A DNA stretch of 11,857 bases, taken from contig CAIXHI010000008.1 of NCBI GenBank assembly GCA_903919215.1, positions 1-11,857 of the forward strand, written 5' to 3'. This DNA comes from an uncultured Acidimicrobiaceae bacterium (GTDB lineage: Bacteria > Actinomycetota > Acidimicrobiia > Acidimicrobiales > Ilumatobacteraceae). The notes under the pieces are model-generated. The model had not been told where the DNA came from, ran no database searches, and saw only the letters and a list, made by a program, of their open reading frames with translations. The position numbers and the translations under genes are program-made. Positions 5,666 to 11,804 of the stretch are shown one piece after another. How positions within the stretch are numbered: the first letter of the stretch is position 1; every line of letters begins with the position of its first letter.

Positions 5666-6891
5666 TTACTGGCGATCTCGACGGGTGTGCCGTACTGGTC
5701 GGCGACGTCGGTGCCCAACCCGACTGGTGTCGGGTCGATGCCGAACAGCTGGCGGACCCAGGCGATGACGACGTGGCGGATGATCGGGAACGTCGTCGTG
5801 ACGGCGACGGCCGGCGGCTTGCAGCCATCCTCGCCGAGCGTGCGCAGAGAGGGGAACGTGTCCAGCAGCGGTCCAAGGCCTGATGCATCGGCGATGCCGA
5901 TGATGCCGGTGCCGCCACCGAATGTGCAGAAGTCGTCGAAGGCATTGTGGCCGGCACCGTCGATGACCCACAGCGCAGACGGTGAGGGGGCTGTCTCGTA
6001 GGCCGGTCGTGTGACGGTGGCGGGCGAGACGACGGCGTCGATCGAGCCGGCGACGAACAGCGACGGCTTGGCGGGCATGACCACCGGGGTCGTGCTGGTG
6101 GTGGATCCACTGCCGCCGCCGCGCAGCACCCCGGAGGCCAGCGACACGTACCCGTCGATGCGAGCATCGTCGGCGGCCCCCAGCACCGTCGCGCCACCTG
6201 CCGAGTGGCCGACTGCAGCGACATGGTCGCTGTCGACATGTCCAGCGAACAGCGTCGAGGAATCGTCGCCCTGGGCGATGATCAGGTCGAGGCTCTTCAG
6301 CAGGTCATCGATGGAGTCGTTCGGGTCGATCGGGCCACCCGTGAGTGCACCACCGAGTACCGCGCTGAGATCGCGCGAGGGGTGCTCGGGGGAGACCACG
6401 ATCATGCCCCAACTGGCCATCTCGGCGGTGAGGAATGTGCTCTGCAGCCGCACACCGGAGAACCCGTGGCTGAACAGCACCACCGGGAAGGCGCCGTCGG
6501 CGACCGCCGCGTCGCGGCCGGCGGCGTAGCTCGCCCCAGCAGCGATGTCCGCGGTGAACAGGGCTTTCACTTTCTCGGGAACGAAATCGCGAATGTCGTA
6601 GGTCTCGGTGCCCGTTGTTCCCGCAACCGCCGGGTACCAGATCTCGACGCTTGGACCTTTCGCCAGCTGCAACGTGGTGACGCCCACCGGGTACGGCCCG
6701 GCCTCGGTGTAGGCGGCAGCGGCGTCGGCCGACGACACGGTGGTCTCGGTCGCTGGCGGCGTCGTTGTGTCGGACGTGGCCGAGGTGGTGGTCGCGCCAG
6801 TGGTCGTGGGCGTCGAACTCTTGGTGTCACTGCAAGCGGTGACGGTGGTGAGCACAGCGACGAGGGCGAGGGTCAGTCGGCGAGGAGTCAT
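5662..6891 (-). CDS. Exported lipoprotein alpha/beta-hydrolase (esterase/lipase, PETase/chlorophyllase-like clan)
   Basis: The 409-residue protein opens with a lipoprotein signal: MTPRR, a hydrophobic stretch, then VTAC with lipidated Cys20. A Ser/Thr-rich linker (about 21-55) follows, as expected for an enzyme tethered outside the membrane. The catalytic domain shows the oxyanion strand FPVVLFSHGFSG (135-146), the nucleophile elbow GHSAGG with Ser230, the acid loop AGSIDAVVSP with Asp285, and GAGHNAF with His315: a complete Ser-Asp-His triad. Cys322 and Cys357 probably form a disulfide after the His. The plan resembles dienelactone-hydrolase, chlorophyllase and cutinase-like esterases; the exact substrate is unknown. 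An in-frame GTG lies 6 codons upstream; the ATG is preferred for its signal peptide, although no clear ribosome binding site precedes it. It stands alone, convergent to the antitoxin gene. Confidence 0.82.
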   Translation of the reverse strand: MTPRRLTLALVAVLTTVTACSDTKSSTPTTTGATTTSATSDTTTPPATETTVSSADAAAAYTEAGPYPVGVTTLQLAKGPSVEIWYPAVAGTTGTETYDIRDFVPEKVKALFTADIAAGASYAAGRDAAVADGAFPVVLFSHGFSGVRLQSTFLTAEMASWGMIVVSPEHPSRDLSAVLGGALTGGPIDPNDSIDDLLKSLDLIIAQGDDSSTLFAGHVDSDHVAAVGHSAGGATVLGAADDARIDGYVSLASGVLRGGGSGSTTSTTPVVMPAKPSLFVAGSIDAVVSPATVTRPAYETAPSPSALWVIDGAGHNAFDDFCTFGGGTGIIGIADASGLGPLLDTFPSLRTLGEDGCKPPAVAVTTTFPIIRHVVIAWVRQLFGIDPTPVGLGTDVADQYGTPVEIASK

Positions 6892-6962
6892 CGGGGAAGA
6901 ATGCCACACGCGGTGGGATTCTTGGTGGCGCAGGCGATCTGCGAGTTGGGGCGATCAGCCGC

Positions 6963-6968
6963 TATCGT
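6963..6968 (+). promoter_or_regulatory. Possible -10 box of the tRNA-Cys gene
   Basis: TATCGT fits the actinobacterial TAnnnT pattern and would place transcription start about 38 bases before the tRNA. The expected -35 position (6940-6945) reads TGCGAG, a poor match, so this is tentative. Confidence 0.3.
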
Positions 6969-7012
6969 GCTTGAGCCGCTGCTGGGGCAACCCGGCAGGT
7001 CGGTGTCAGCAT

Positions 7013-7087
7013 GGCGACGTGGCCGAGTGGCTGAGGCAAGGGCCTGCAAAGCCCTCCACATGGGTTCGATTCCCATCGTCGCCTCCA
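7013..7087 (+). tRNA. tRNA-Cys (anticodon GCA), CCA encoded
   Basis: The cloverleaf is complete. The acceptor arms GGCGACG (7013-7019) and CGTCGCC (7077-7083) pair over 7 bp. The D arm is GCC...GGC with loop GAGTGGCTGA. The anticodon arm is AGGGC-CTGCAAA-GCCCT, putting GCA in the 34-36 position. The T arm is ATGGG-TTCGATT-CCCAT. The discriminator base is T (U73), the main identity element of cysteine tRNAs, followed by a genome-encoded CCA. The variable region is short (class I). Confidence 0.95.
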
Positions 7088-7094
7088 GGATGAT

Positions 7095-7124
7095 CGAGCG
7101 GGGCTCCTCCGGGGGCCCCGCTCG
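7095..7124 (+). terminator. Strong GC hairpin after tRNA-Cys
   Basis: CGAGCGGGGC (7095-7104) pairs perfectly with GCCCCGCTCG (7115-7124). The inner bases add one T-G and two C-G pairs around a TCCG tetraloop, for a 13-bp stem. It starts eight bases after the tRNA CCA and ends seven bases before the stop of the convergent DUF7064-like gene, so it can end transcription from both sides. There is no T-tract, which is common in actinobacteria. Confidence 0.75.
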
Positions 7125-7130
7125 GCGCGT

Positions 7131-8066
7131 TCAGCGCCAGCCGTGGTCCTGTTGCACCTGCCGCCACTTTCTTGGGTGCCAGCAGTCCTGGTCCTCGCCC
7201 CACCCGTGGAACCCGTCCGCCTTCCATTCGACGAGCGCATCCCAACAGAACATCGAAGGGTAGGCGGTGAACACTTGGCGGCTCACCATTACTCCGGCGG
7301 CACGAACGGTGCGACCGAGTTCGTCGGTGGCTTCAATCTCGTAGGCCTCGGGTTTGCCCTCTGCGCCGCGGTGCACGATGCGGTGCCCCGATGCCATCCG
7401 CGACCACACGCCGCCCACGACGTTGAAGCCGGTGGTGACCTGGTAGTTCATGCCCTTGCCAATGGTGACCGTCAGCCACGCGTTGTCGGCGTCCTGTGTG
7501 GCGTACGAGTAGCCGACCTGCGGTTGACGTCCGTCTTGGCGTGGCCCCCACGACCGGTCGCGCATCGCGAATGAATCGACCGGGATGGTCTCGCCGCCCA
7601 TAACCATCGAGCCGGTGACGTGGCAGATCTGGTCGATGTGTCCCTTGTTGAACGGGGGAGTGCCGCGGGTCAGCAGTGGTTTGACGACGCCCTCGGCGCG
7701 TAGCGACAGCGTGAGGTCGCGGTTCTCGAACTCCAGTTGGAAGACACGACCAGGCTCCTGGCACTGAATGCGCATCCCGTTGTTCAGCGTCGTGTTGCGG
7801 AGGTCGCAACCGGGTGGGATCTGTTGGTGCCAGTGGTAGTCGAACACGGGCAACTCCCATGGCAGTTCGCCGTGCGGGTCCATCACCAGCACACCGCCGG
7901 CCTGCACACCCAGGTTGGGGCGGAACACCGGGTAGAAGTAGCCGAGCAGCCCGCGCTCAGGCACCATCCACGCGAACCACACGGTCTCGGTCCACCACGG
8001 ATCGTCGGTGCGTTCGTGGAACGTGTCGTCCTCGGTCGTGAGGCCCCAACTTCCGTCGTCAATCAT
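7131..8066 (-). CDS. DUF7064 / tocopherol-cyclase- or AttH-like beta-barrel protein
   Basis: The 311-residue soluble protein is rich in Trp, Tyr and beta-strand patterns. Segments such as DPHGELPWELPVFDYHWH and IPVDSFAMRDRSWGPR resemble the uncharacterised proteins (DUF7064/DUF7065) related to tocopherol cyclase and AttH/hydroxyneurosporene-synthase lipocalin-like double barrels. The conserved 'D-S-x-x-M-R-D-R-S-W-G-P-R' stretch (about 162-176) is the strongest mark. Such barrels bind hydrophobic small molecules, and some members are isomerases or cyclases; no reaction can be assigned here. No signal peptide is visible. The ATG overlaps the stop of the phosphotransferase gene as ATGA, so the two are co-translated, a pairing that supports a shared lipid-like or polyketide-like substrate. 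It ends next to the tRNA-Cys terminator. Confidence 0.65.
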   Translation of the reverse strand: MIDDGSWGLTTEDDTFHERTDDPWWTETVWFAWMVPERGLLGYFYPVFRPNLGVQAGGVLVMDPHGELPWELPVFDYHWHQQIPPGCDLRNTTLNNGMRIQCQEPGRVFQLEFENRDLTLSLRAEGVVKPLLTRGTPPFNKGHIDQICHVTGSMVMGGETIPVDSFAMRDRSWGPRQDGRQPQVGYSYATQDADNAWLTVTIGKGMNYQVTTGFNVVGGVWSRMASGHRIVHRGAEGKPEAYEIEATDELGRTVRAAGVMVSRQVFTAYPSMFCWDALVEWKADGFHGWGEDQDCWHPRKWRQVQQDHGWR

Positions 8067-9361
8067 GCCGTACCCAATCCGATCTTCTGTGCCCGCTCAA
8101 TGCGACGGACTGCCTTCTGCGATGTGTGCGCGCGTCGATCTGCATCCCGGGCCACTACGCCGGCGACAGCGAGCAGTTCCGCCGGCGGGCACACGTCGAT
8201 GTGCTCGTTCAGTCGCTCGGGTTCGATGCCGAGCATCGTTCGGCAGTCGTCGGTCAGCGACTGGCGCAGCCACTCGCTGAGCGCCGCCGAGTCGCGCAGG
8301 TACTCCAGCACGGCGCGCTGGTCGCCGGGCAACGGCGCCAGCGCCAGCAGTTCGTCGGCCAGGTTGGCCTCGGTGGTGGCGGTGCGCACAGGTGACAACT
8401 GCAGTAGGCCCGTCGACCCTCCCAGCACCCGCATGACTTGTGCGCCGAGCAACGCGTCGTAGGTGAGCGACACGATGAGTTGCACCATCGCCAACTCGCC
8501 GGGTACGACATGACGGAGGCGCGCGTGTAGGGCCGTGACCGATTTCCACATCACCAGCGCCAACTGCCAGGTGAGGCGGTCGCGGTCGATGCGGTGGCCG
8601 GATGCAGCTTCGTACTCGGCGAACCGCGTCTCTGGGTCGCCGAAGTTGGTGTGCGCGCCGCGCATCCATAACCACGCAAGGTCTTCCATCGGATCGCCGA
8701 GGTGGGCCAGTTCCCAATCGAGCATTGCGCTGACCTCGCCGTCCAGGGCGAGGAAGTTCCCGGCACCGACATCGCCGTGGACCAATGAGGGAGGACCGTC
8801 GCCGGTGGGCATGCGGTCGCGCAACACCCGTTCGGCCAGCGCGAGCAGGGGTCTGTCGGCAACCCCGCTGTCAGCAGCGTCGGCGCACCACGCGTCGAAG
8901 TCGGCTCGCATCGCCTCGCCCATGGTTGCGTACTGGGTGACGTGGAAGTGGCTGGCGTCGCTGCCGTGCACCTTGGCGATCAACGCCAGGTACTTCGCGG
9001 CGACCATCTCGATTTCCGCTGCGTCGGGGCGCGCGTTGCCGGGCACGAACTGCATCAGCAGTGCATCGGGCTGTTCGAGTGTTCCGAGTACAGGGGCTAC
9101 TGGGAAGCCAAGCCGCGCAGCTACTTGGAGGATGACGCCCTCTCGATGAAGCGAGTATCCGAGGTTGCCTGTATCGCCGCCGCCCAGGCGAGTACGCAGG
9201 AACGCCGTGGGTTGTGCGTCTGCGGCGTCGACGAACACCTGGTAGCCAGCGTTGGCTGCGCCGCCGAGGAACGGCCGCAGCTCCACGGTTGCCACGCCAA
9301 GGCGCTCCGCAGTCCACCGTGCGAGGTGCTGTTGTCGCTCGGCGGCGGTCGCGTCGGTCAC
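8063..9361 (-). CDS. Aminoglycoside-phosphotransferase-fold small-molecule kinase
   Basis: The 432-residue protein belongs to the APH/choline-kinase superfamily, close in style to the ACAD10/ACAD11 N-terminal kinase and actinobacterial 'phosphotransferase family' proteins. Visible motifs: a glycine-rich start (LGGAANAGYQVFV, 32-44), the TAFLRTRL strand (52-59) where the ATP-binding basic residue is Arg, as in this subgroup, the helix-C Glu74, the catalytic loop HGDVGAGN (195-202, Asp197 and Asn202) and the metal site DWE (Asp215). It probably phosphorylates a hydroxyl of a small organic acid, CoA ester or alcohol; ACAD10/11 kinases phosphorylate 4-hydroxyacyl-CoAs. Resistance to aminoglycosides is not implied. 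The GTG start has AGGA seven bases upstream. It lies 40 bases after the NTF2-like gene and is ATGA-coupled to the DUF7064-like gene. Confidence 0.85.
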   Translation of the reverse strand: MTDATAAERQQHLARWTAERLGVATVELRPFLGGAANAGYQVFVDAADAQPTAFLRTRLGGGDTGNLGYSLHREGVILQVAARLGFPVAPVLGTLEQPDALLMQFVPGNARPDAAEIEMVAAKYLALIAKVHGSDASHFHVTQYATMGEAMRADFDAWCADAADSGVADRPLLALAERVLRDRMPTGDGPPSLVHGDVGAGNFLALDGEVSAMLDWELAHLGDPMEDLAWLWMRGAHTNFGDPETRFAEYEAASGHRIDRDRLTWQLALVMWKSVTALHARLRHVVPGELAMVQLIVSLTYDALLGAQVMRVLGGSTGLLQLSPVRTATTEANLADELLALAPLPGDQRAVLEYLRDSAALSEWLRQSLTDDCRTMLGIEPERLNEHIDVCPPAELLAVAGVVARDADRRAHTSQKAVRRIERAQKIGLGTA

Positions 9362-9401
9362 GTCAGCATCCTGCCATTCCTGACTCAGTAGGTTCGGGGC
9401 T

Positions 9402-9785
9402 TCAGTGGAACGGTTCGTGCTGAGCGGTGTCGAGGTATTCCTCCCACCCCACGATGAGCCCAGCCTCCACTGTGACGATCTGGCACACGTGTGCTGCCTG
9501 CTCGGTGAAACCAGCGGGGGTTCCCTTCACCGCCAGTCCGACGATGAACCCGGTGGGCATGGTGCGGCATGACTCCACCTCCAACCGGTAGTCGGGCATG
9601 TCCTGCGGCGGGTGGCCAGCGGCGAGCGCTGCAGCAAATTGGTCGCCGTCGATGCTCTGGCCGTCGGGGCGTACGTTCCACCACAGGCGCACCTGCTGGG
9701 CGAAGATCTCGGGTGCTGGTCCCGCGCCATGCACCAGTGAGCCGAGATAGCGCTCGGCAATCTCACCGGTCGTCAGCGCGCTCAC
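9402..9785 (-). CDS. NTF2/SnoaL-like domain protein
   Basis: The 127-residue protein has the SnoaL/NTF2 plan: N-terminal helices (TGEIAERYLGSLVHG, then EIFAQQVRLWWNV), then strands LEVESCRTMPTGFIVGLAVKG and AAHVCQIVTVEAGLIVGWEEYLDTAQ. The last motif, 'xxVxxGLIxxWxEYxD', is typical of nuclear-transport-factor-2-like enzymes such as polyketide cyclases, epoxide hydrolases and ketosteroid isomerases, and of non-catalytic scavenger domains. The pocket residues cannot be assigned with certainty. The GTG at 9785-9783 overlaps the stop of a 12-codon mini-ORF as GTGA and is preceded by GGTGG. The longer frame upstream has no support. It is the first substantial gene of the NTF2-kinase-DUF7064 operon. 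Confidence 0.78.
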   Translation of the reverse strand: MSALTTGEIAERYLGSLVHGAGPAPEIFAQQVRLWWNVRPDGQSIDGDQFAAALAAGHPPQDMPDYRLEVESCRTMPTGFIVGLAVKGTPAGFTEQAAHVCQIVTVEAGLIVGWEEYLDTAQHEPFH

Positions 9786-9820
9786 TGGCCGTCCACCAAC
9801 ACGATCATGACTTCGTCCAT
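9782..9820 (-). CDS. 12-codon mini-ORF at the head of the NTF2 operon
   Basis: The frame reads MDEVMIVLVDGQ and stops with the TGA that overlaps the NTF2 GTG start. It has the best ribosome binding site in the area (AGGGGGA at 9825-9831, four bases before the ATG). It may be a translational-coupling leader or the stump of a deleted gene, similar in layout to the SDR remnant at 1112-1204. Confidence 0.35.
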   Translation of the reverse strand: MDEVMIVLVDGQ

Positions 9821-9862
9821 CGAGTCCCCCTGCGCTGTATGTGCCACATGTGCGCGTGCGGG

Positions 9863-9891
9863 TTGCACCGCGGTACAAGGACGACTATAAC
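9863..9891 (+). promoter_or_regulatory. Predicted plus-strand promoter toward the amidase
   Basis: TTGCAC (9863-9868) and TATAAC (9886-9891) are spaced by 17 bases, a near-ideal vegetative promoter. Transcription would begin near 9898, at the first base of the palindromic operator core, leaving a leader of about 325 bases before the amidase. Confidence 0.6.
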
Positions 9892-9912
9892 TCATTCTTC
9901 AACGCCGTTGAA
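9884..9912 (-). promoter_or_regulatory. Predicted minus-strand promoter of the NTF2 operon
   Basis: On the minus strand TTCAAC (9912-9907) and TATAGT (9889-9884) are separated by 17 bases. The start would be near 9877, about 57 bases before the mini-ORF ATG. Its -35 is one half of the palindromic operator, and its -10 overlaps the -10 of the opposite promoter by four bases. Confidence 0.6.
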
Positions 9913-9914
9913 GA
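9896..9914. promoter_or_regulatory. Operator palindrome, copy 1
   Basis: TCTTCAACG-C-CGTTGAAGA is a perfect 9-bp inverted repeat around one central base. It covers the -35 of the NTF2-operon promoter and the predicted start of the amidase transcript, so one bound dimer could block both. The core recurs at 11664-11701. The size fits a TetR-, GntR- or MarR-like dimer. Confidence 0.6.
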
Positions 9915-9965
9915 GGGCACTCGGGGGAGTGTCGTTGATGGCTACGAGCATTGGGGGCACTGCAC

Positions 9966-10139
9966 ATGATCGATCTCGACGGTTCGTCGCCGAACGTACG
10001 CCGTACCACTACGCACTCATGGGACACGCCCGGAACCTGGTTCGCCACAGCGTTGGTGCACCCGCATGTGGATGGCCACGTGACTGCCGCCAGCAGACGG
10101 CTGCCCAACCTCGCCTCGGTGCGCGTCGTCGTCAGCTGA
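9966..10139 (+). CDS. Possible 57-residue leader ORF before the amidase
   Basis: The ORF starts ATG with TGGGGG eight bases upstream and encodes a protein beginning MIDLDGSSPNVRRTTTHSWD and ending VRVVVS. Third codon positions are about four-fifths G or C, like the real genes here, which gives weak support for coding. There is no recognised domain, signal or membrane segment. It would be the first cistron of the amidase transcript, ending 83 bases before the amidase start. It could equally be chance in GC-rich leader DNA or a degraded gene. Confidence 0.3.
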   Translation: MIDLDGSSPNVRRTTTHSWDTPGTWFATALVHPHVDGHVTAASRRLPNLASVRVVVS

Positions 10140-10159
10140 CACCACGCGACTCGCACCAC

Positions 10160-10185
10160 CACCACCAACCATCACCACCAACCAT
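10160..10185 (+). repeat. Two tandem copies of CACCACCAACCAT in the amidase leader
   Basis: Two perfect 13-base copies lie head to tail, followed by CACC, within a purine-poor C/A-rich stretch (about 10150-10200) just upstream of the amidase ribosome binding site. Such stretches are unstructured and can serve as ribosome standby or Rho-loading sites; the role here is inferred. Confidence 0.6.
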
Positions 10186-10222
10186 CACCGACAACGACTC
10201 ACAGAACAAGGGGAACACTGCA

Positions 10223-11641
10223 ATGTCCGAAGAACTGACCTGGATGCCTGCGTGGCAGATGCGCGAGATGATCGGCAAGAAGGAACTGTCGTGCACGGAG
10301 GTGACCGAGCATTTCCTCGGCCGCATCGAGGAACACAACCCCACCCTCCATGCCTTCGAGGAGGTCGACTGGAACGGCGCCCGGGCGCAGGCCAAGTCGG
10401 CTGACGCCAAGGTGTTGGCCGGTGAGGAGTTGGGATTGCTGCAGGGCCTCCCCACGTCGGTGAAGTCGCACATCCGCGTGGAGGGACTTGGTGTCACCGG
10501 CGCCACCGGTTCGACGGTGTCGAAGTGGGATGACCTCTGCGTCGAGCGCTTGCGTGCTGCTGGGGCGATCATCGTCGGCACCAACACGATGATGGGTGCC
10601 GGTGGCGGGGCTCGGATGGATCCGGATCGTCCCGGGGTGTTCCTGCCGTTCAACTGGCAGGCGGAGGCGCTCAGCCCCTGGGACACGACTCGTGTTCCAG
10701 GTTGGTCAAGCAGCGGTGGCGCAGCGGCCGCGGTGGCGCGCCTGCTGCCGGTGACCATCGGCTCGGATGGCGGAGGCTCCACGCGTCTGCCGGCCGCCTA
10801 CTCGGGTGTGGTTGGCCTGCACACATCGCGCGGTCTGATCCCGCACATCGACTACGAGAAGCCGAAAATGCTGTTGACCGCGAGTTTCGGCCCGCTGGCC
10901 CGCGATGCCCGCGATGCTGCGCTGTTCACGCAGGCGATGGCTGGCCCCGATGGTCGGGACTACGTCACTCTGCAGACGCCGACGCCCGACATCCTGAGCA
11001 CCATCGACGACGGCGTTGCCGGGATGAAGATGGCCTGGAGCGAAGAGTGGGGCCACGCATTCCGTTACGCCACGGAGAAGAGCCCGCAACTTGTGGACAT
11101 TGCCCGCGCCGCAGCGTTCTCGTTGCGCTCGCTGGGTGCCACCGTGGAGACCACCGACGAGGTGTGGGAGGACCGCGCCGAACATGGAACCGTGCGCTGG
11201 ACCGTCGAGCCAGCGGTGTACGAAGCGATGGTCGGCACGCTGACTCAGCCTGCGCAGCAGGTCGATCCCGACCTCTACCAGGCGCAAGCGGAGAGTCGGG
11301 GACGGAACTGGGAGAAGTTCCGCAGGCTGTTCCAGGACGTCGATGTGGTCATGTCAGTGACGGCGCAGCGGACCGCCGACACGACCGACGACTGGGACGC
11401 CAACTGGTCAACCCGCGGTCCGTCGTTCCCCGGCGGAAGTTTCGCCCCGGTGTACTGCAGCCACACGATGATCTTCAACTGGATGGGGTTCCCGGCAGTG
11501 TCGGTGCCGTGTGGGTTCGTTGACGGTCTGCCGGTTGGTCTGCAGATCGCCAGCTGGCACGGCCGGGAAGACCTCGTGATGCGTGTCGCCCGTGCCTTCC
11601 AGCAGGCGTTCCCGCGGAACGAACGCCCGCCAGTCAGCTGA
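10223..11641 (+). CDS. Amidase-signature family hydrolase
   Basis: The 472-residue cytoplasmic enzyme (family usual 450-500) hydrolyses C-N amide bonds. The Ser-cisSer-Lys triad is visible: Lys81 in GLPTSVKSHI, the cis-Ser in GWSSSGGAAAAVA (Ser162-164), and the nucleophile Ser186 in GSDGGGSTRLPAAYSG. Most members have G-x-D-T-G-G-S before the nucleophile; here the Thr is Gly. The C-terminus (FNWMGFPAVSVPCGFVDGLPVGLQI) is the standard closing motif. It is not GatA by context: there is no gatB or gatC beside it. The ATG at 10223 has AAGGGGA eight bases upstream; the open frame extends 218 codons further upstream but that part shows no conservation-like pattern. It is divergent from the NTF2-kinase operon and probably shares its operator, so the physiological substrate may be a product or precursor in that pathway. 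Confidence 0.9.
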   Translation: MSEELTWMPAWQMREMIGKKELSCTEVTEHFLGRIEEHNPTLHAFEEVDWNGARAQAKSADAKVLAGEELGLLQGLPTSVKSHIRVEGLGVTGATGSTVSKWDDLCVERLRAAGAIIVGTNTMMGAGGGARMDPDRPGVFLPFNWQAEALSPWDTTRVPGWSSSGGAAAAVARLLPVTIGSDGGGSTRLPAAYSGVVGLHTSRGLIPHIDYEKPKMLLTASFGPLARDARDAALFTQAMAGPDGRDYVTLQTPTPDILSTIDDGVAGMKMAWSEEWGHAFRYATEKSPQLVDIARAAAFSLRSLGATVETTDEVWEDRAEHGTVRWTVEPAVYEAMVGTLTQPAQQVDPDLYQAQAESRGRNWEKFRRLFQDVDVVMSVTAQRTADTTDDWDANWSTRGPSFPGGSFAPVYCSHTMIFNWMGFPAVSVPCGFVDGLPVGLQIASWHGREDLVMRVARAFQQAFPRNERPPVS

Positions 11642-11663
11642 TTTCCTCGCCGCGTCGTCGTGC

Positions 11664-11701
11664 TTCAACGCCGTTCAAGAATTTGTCTGAACGGCGTTGA
11701 A
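11664..11701. promoter_or_regulatory. Operator palindromes, copies 2 and 3 (inverted pair)
   Basis: TTCAACGCCGTTCA (11664-11677) and its exact reverse complement TGAACGGCGTTGAA (11688-11701) face each other across 10 bases. Each is nearly the core of copy 1 (TTCAACGCCGTTGAA, 9898-9912), differing by one base. Centres are 24 bp apart. The pair could also fold into a 14-bp RNA hairpin and end the amidase transcript, 22 bases after its stop; both uses are compatible. Confidence 0.6.
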
Positions 11702-11725
11702 CGGCGGCGCAGGTGTTGCTACAGT
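11697..11725 (+). promoter_or_regulatory. Predicted promoter of the downstream gene
   Basis: TTGAAC (11697-11702) and TACAGT (11720-11725) are 17 bases apart. The -35 lies inside operator copy 3. Transcription would begin near 11732, giving a leader of about 73 bases. Confidence 0.6.
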
Positions 11726-11730
11726 CCCGT

Positions 11731-11772
11731 GTGTCACGCCGTTGCGGGCTGGGGGGTTCGCAGGCGTGGCAC
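11731..11772 (+). other. Hairpin in the 5' leader of the last gene
   Basis: GTGTCACGCC (11731-11740) pairs with GGCGTGGCAC (11763-11772) with one T-G wobble, and TGCG (11743-11746) pairs with CGCA (11759-11762) inside. The loop is G-rich. The stem begins at the predicted transcript start. Its function is unknown; it does not match a riboswitch I recognise. Confidence 0.45.
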
Positions 11773-11798
11773 ATGACCTGGGGGGTTGATATGGGGGG
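11749..11798 (+). repeat. G-tract repeats in the leader (CTGGGGGGTT twice, GGGGGG three times)
   Basis: CTGGGGGGTT occurs at 11749-11758 and 11778-11787, 29 bases apart, and a third GGGGGG at 11793-11798 serves as the probable ribosome binding site of the next gene. The first copy is in the hairpin loop. Alternative ribosome binding or G-quadruplex formation is possible. Confidence 0.5.
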
Positions 11799-11804
11799 CA
11801 TGGA

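Noticed and set aside
8063..9361. Aminoglycoside resistance gene
   Set aside because: Only the fold and catalytic motifs are shared; the length, context and pairing with a DUF7064-like protein fit metabolic kinases.
9569..10222. N-terminal extension of the amidase by 218 codons, including a His-rich run
   Set aside because: The extension overlaps the NTF2 gene, the mini-ORF and the operator; the His run comes from the CACCAC repeat, and a good ribosome binding site precedes 10223.
10223..11641. GatA subunit of the tRNA amidotransferase
   Set aside because: No gatB or gatC neighbour, a GGGS rather than TGGS nucleophile motif, and shared regulation with a catabolic operon.
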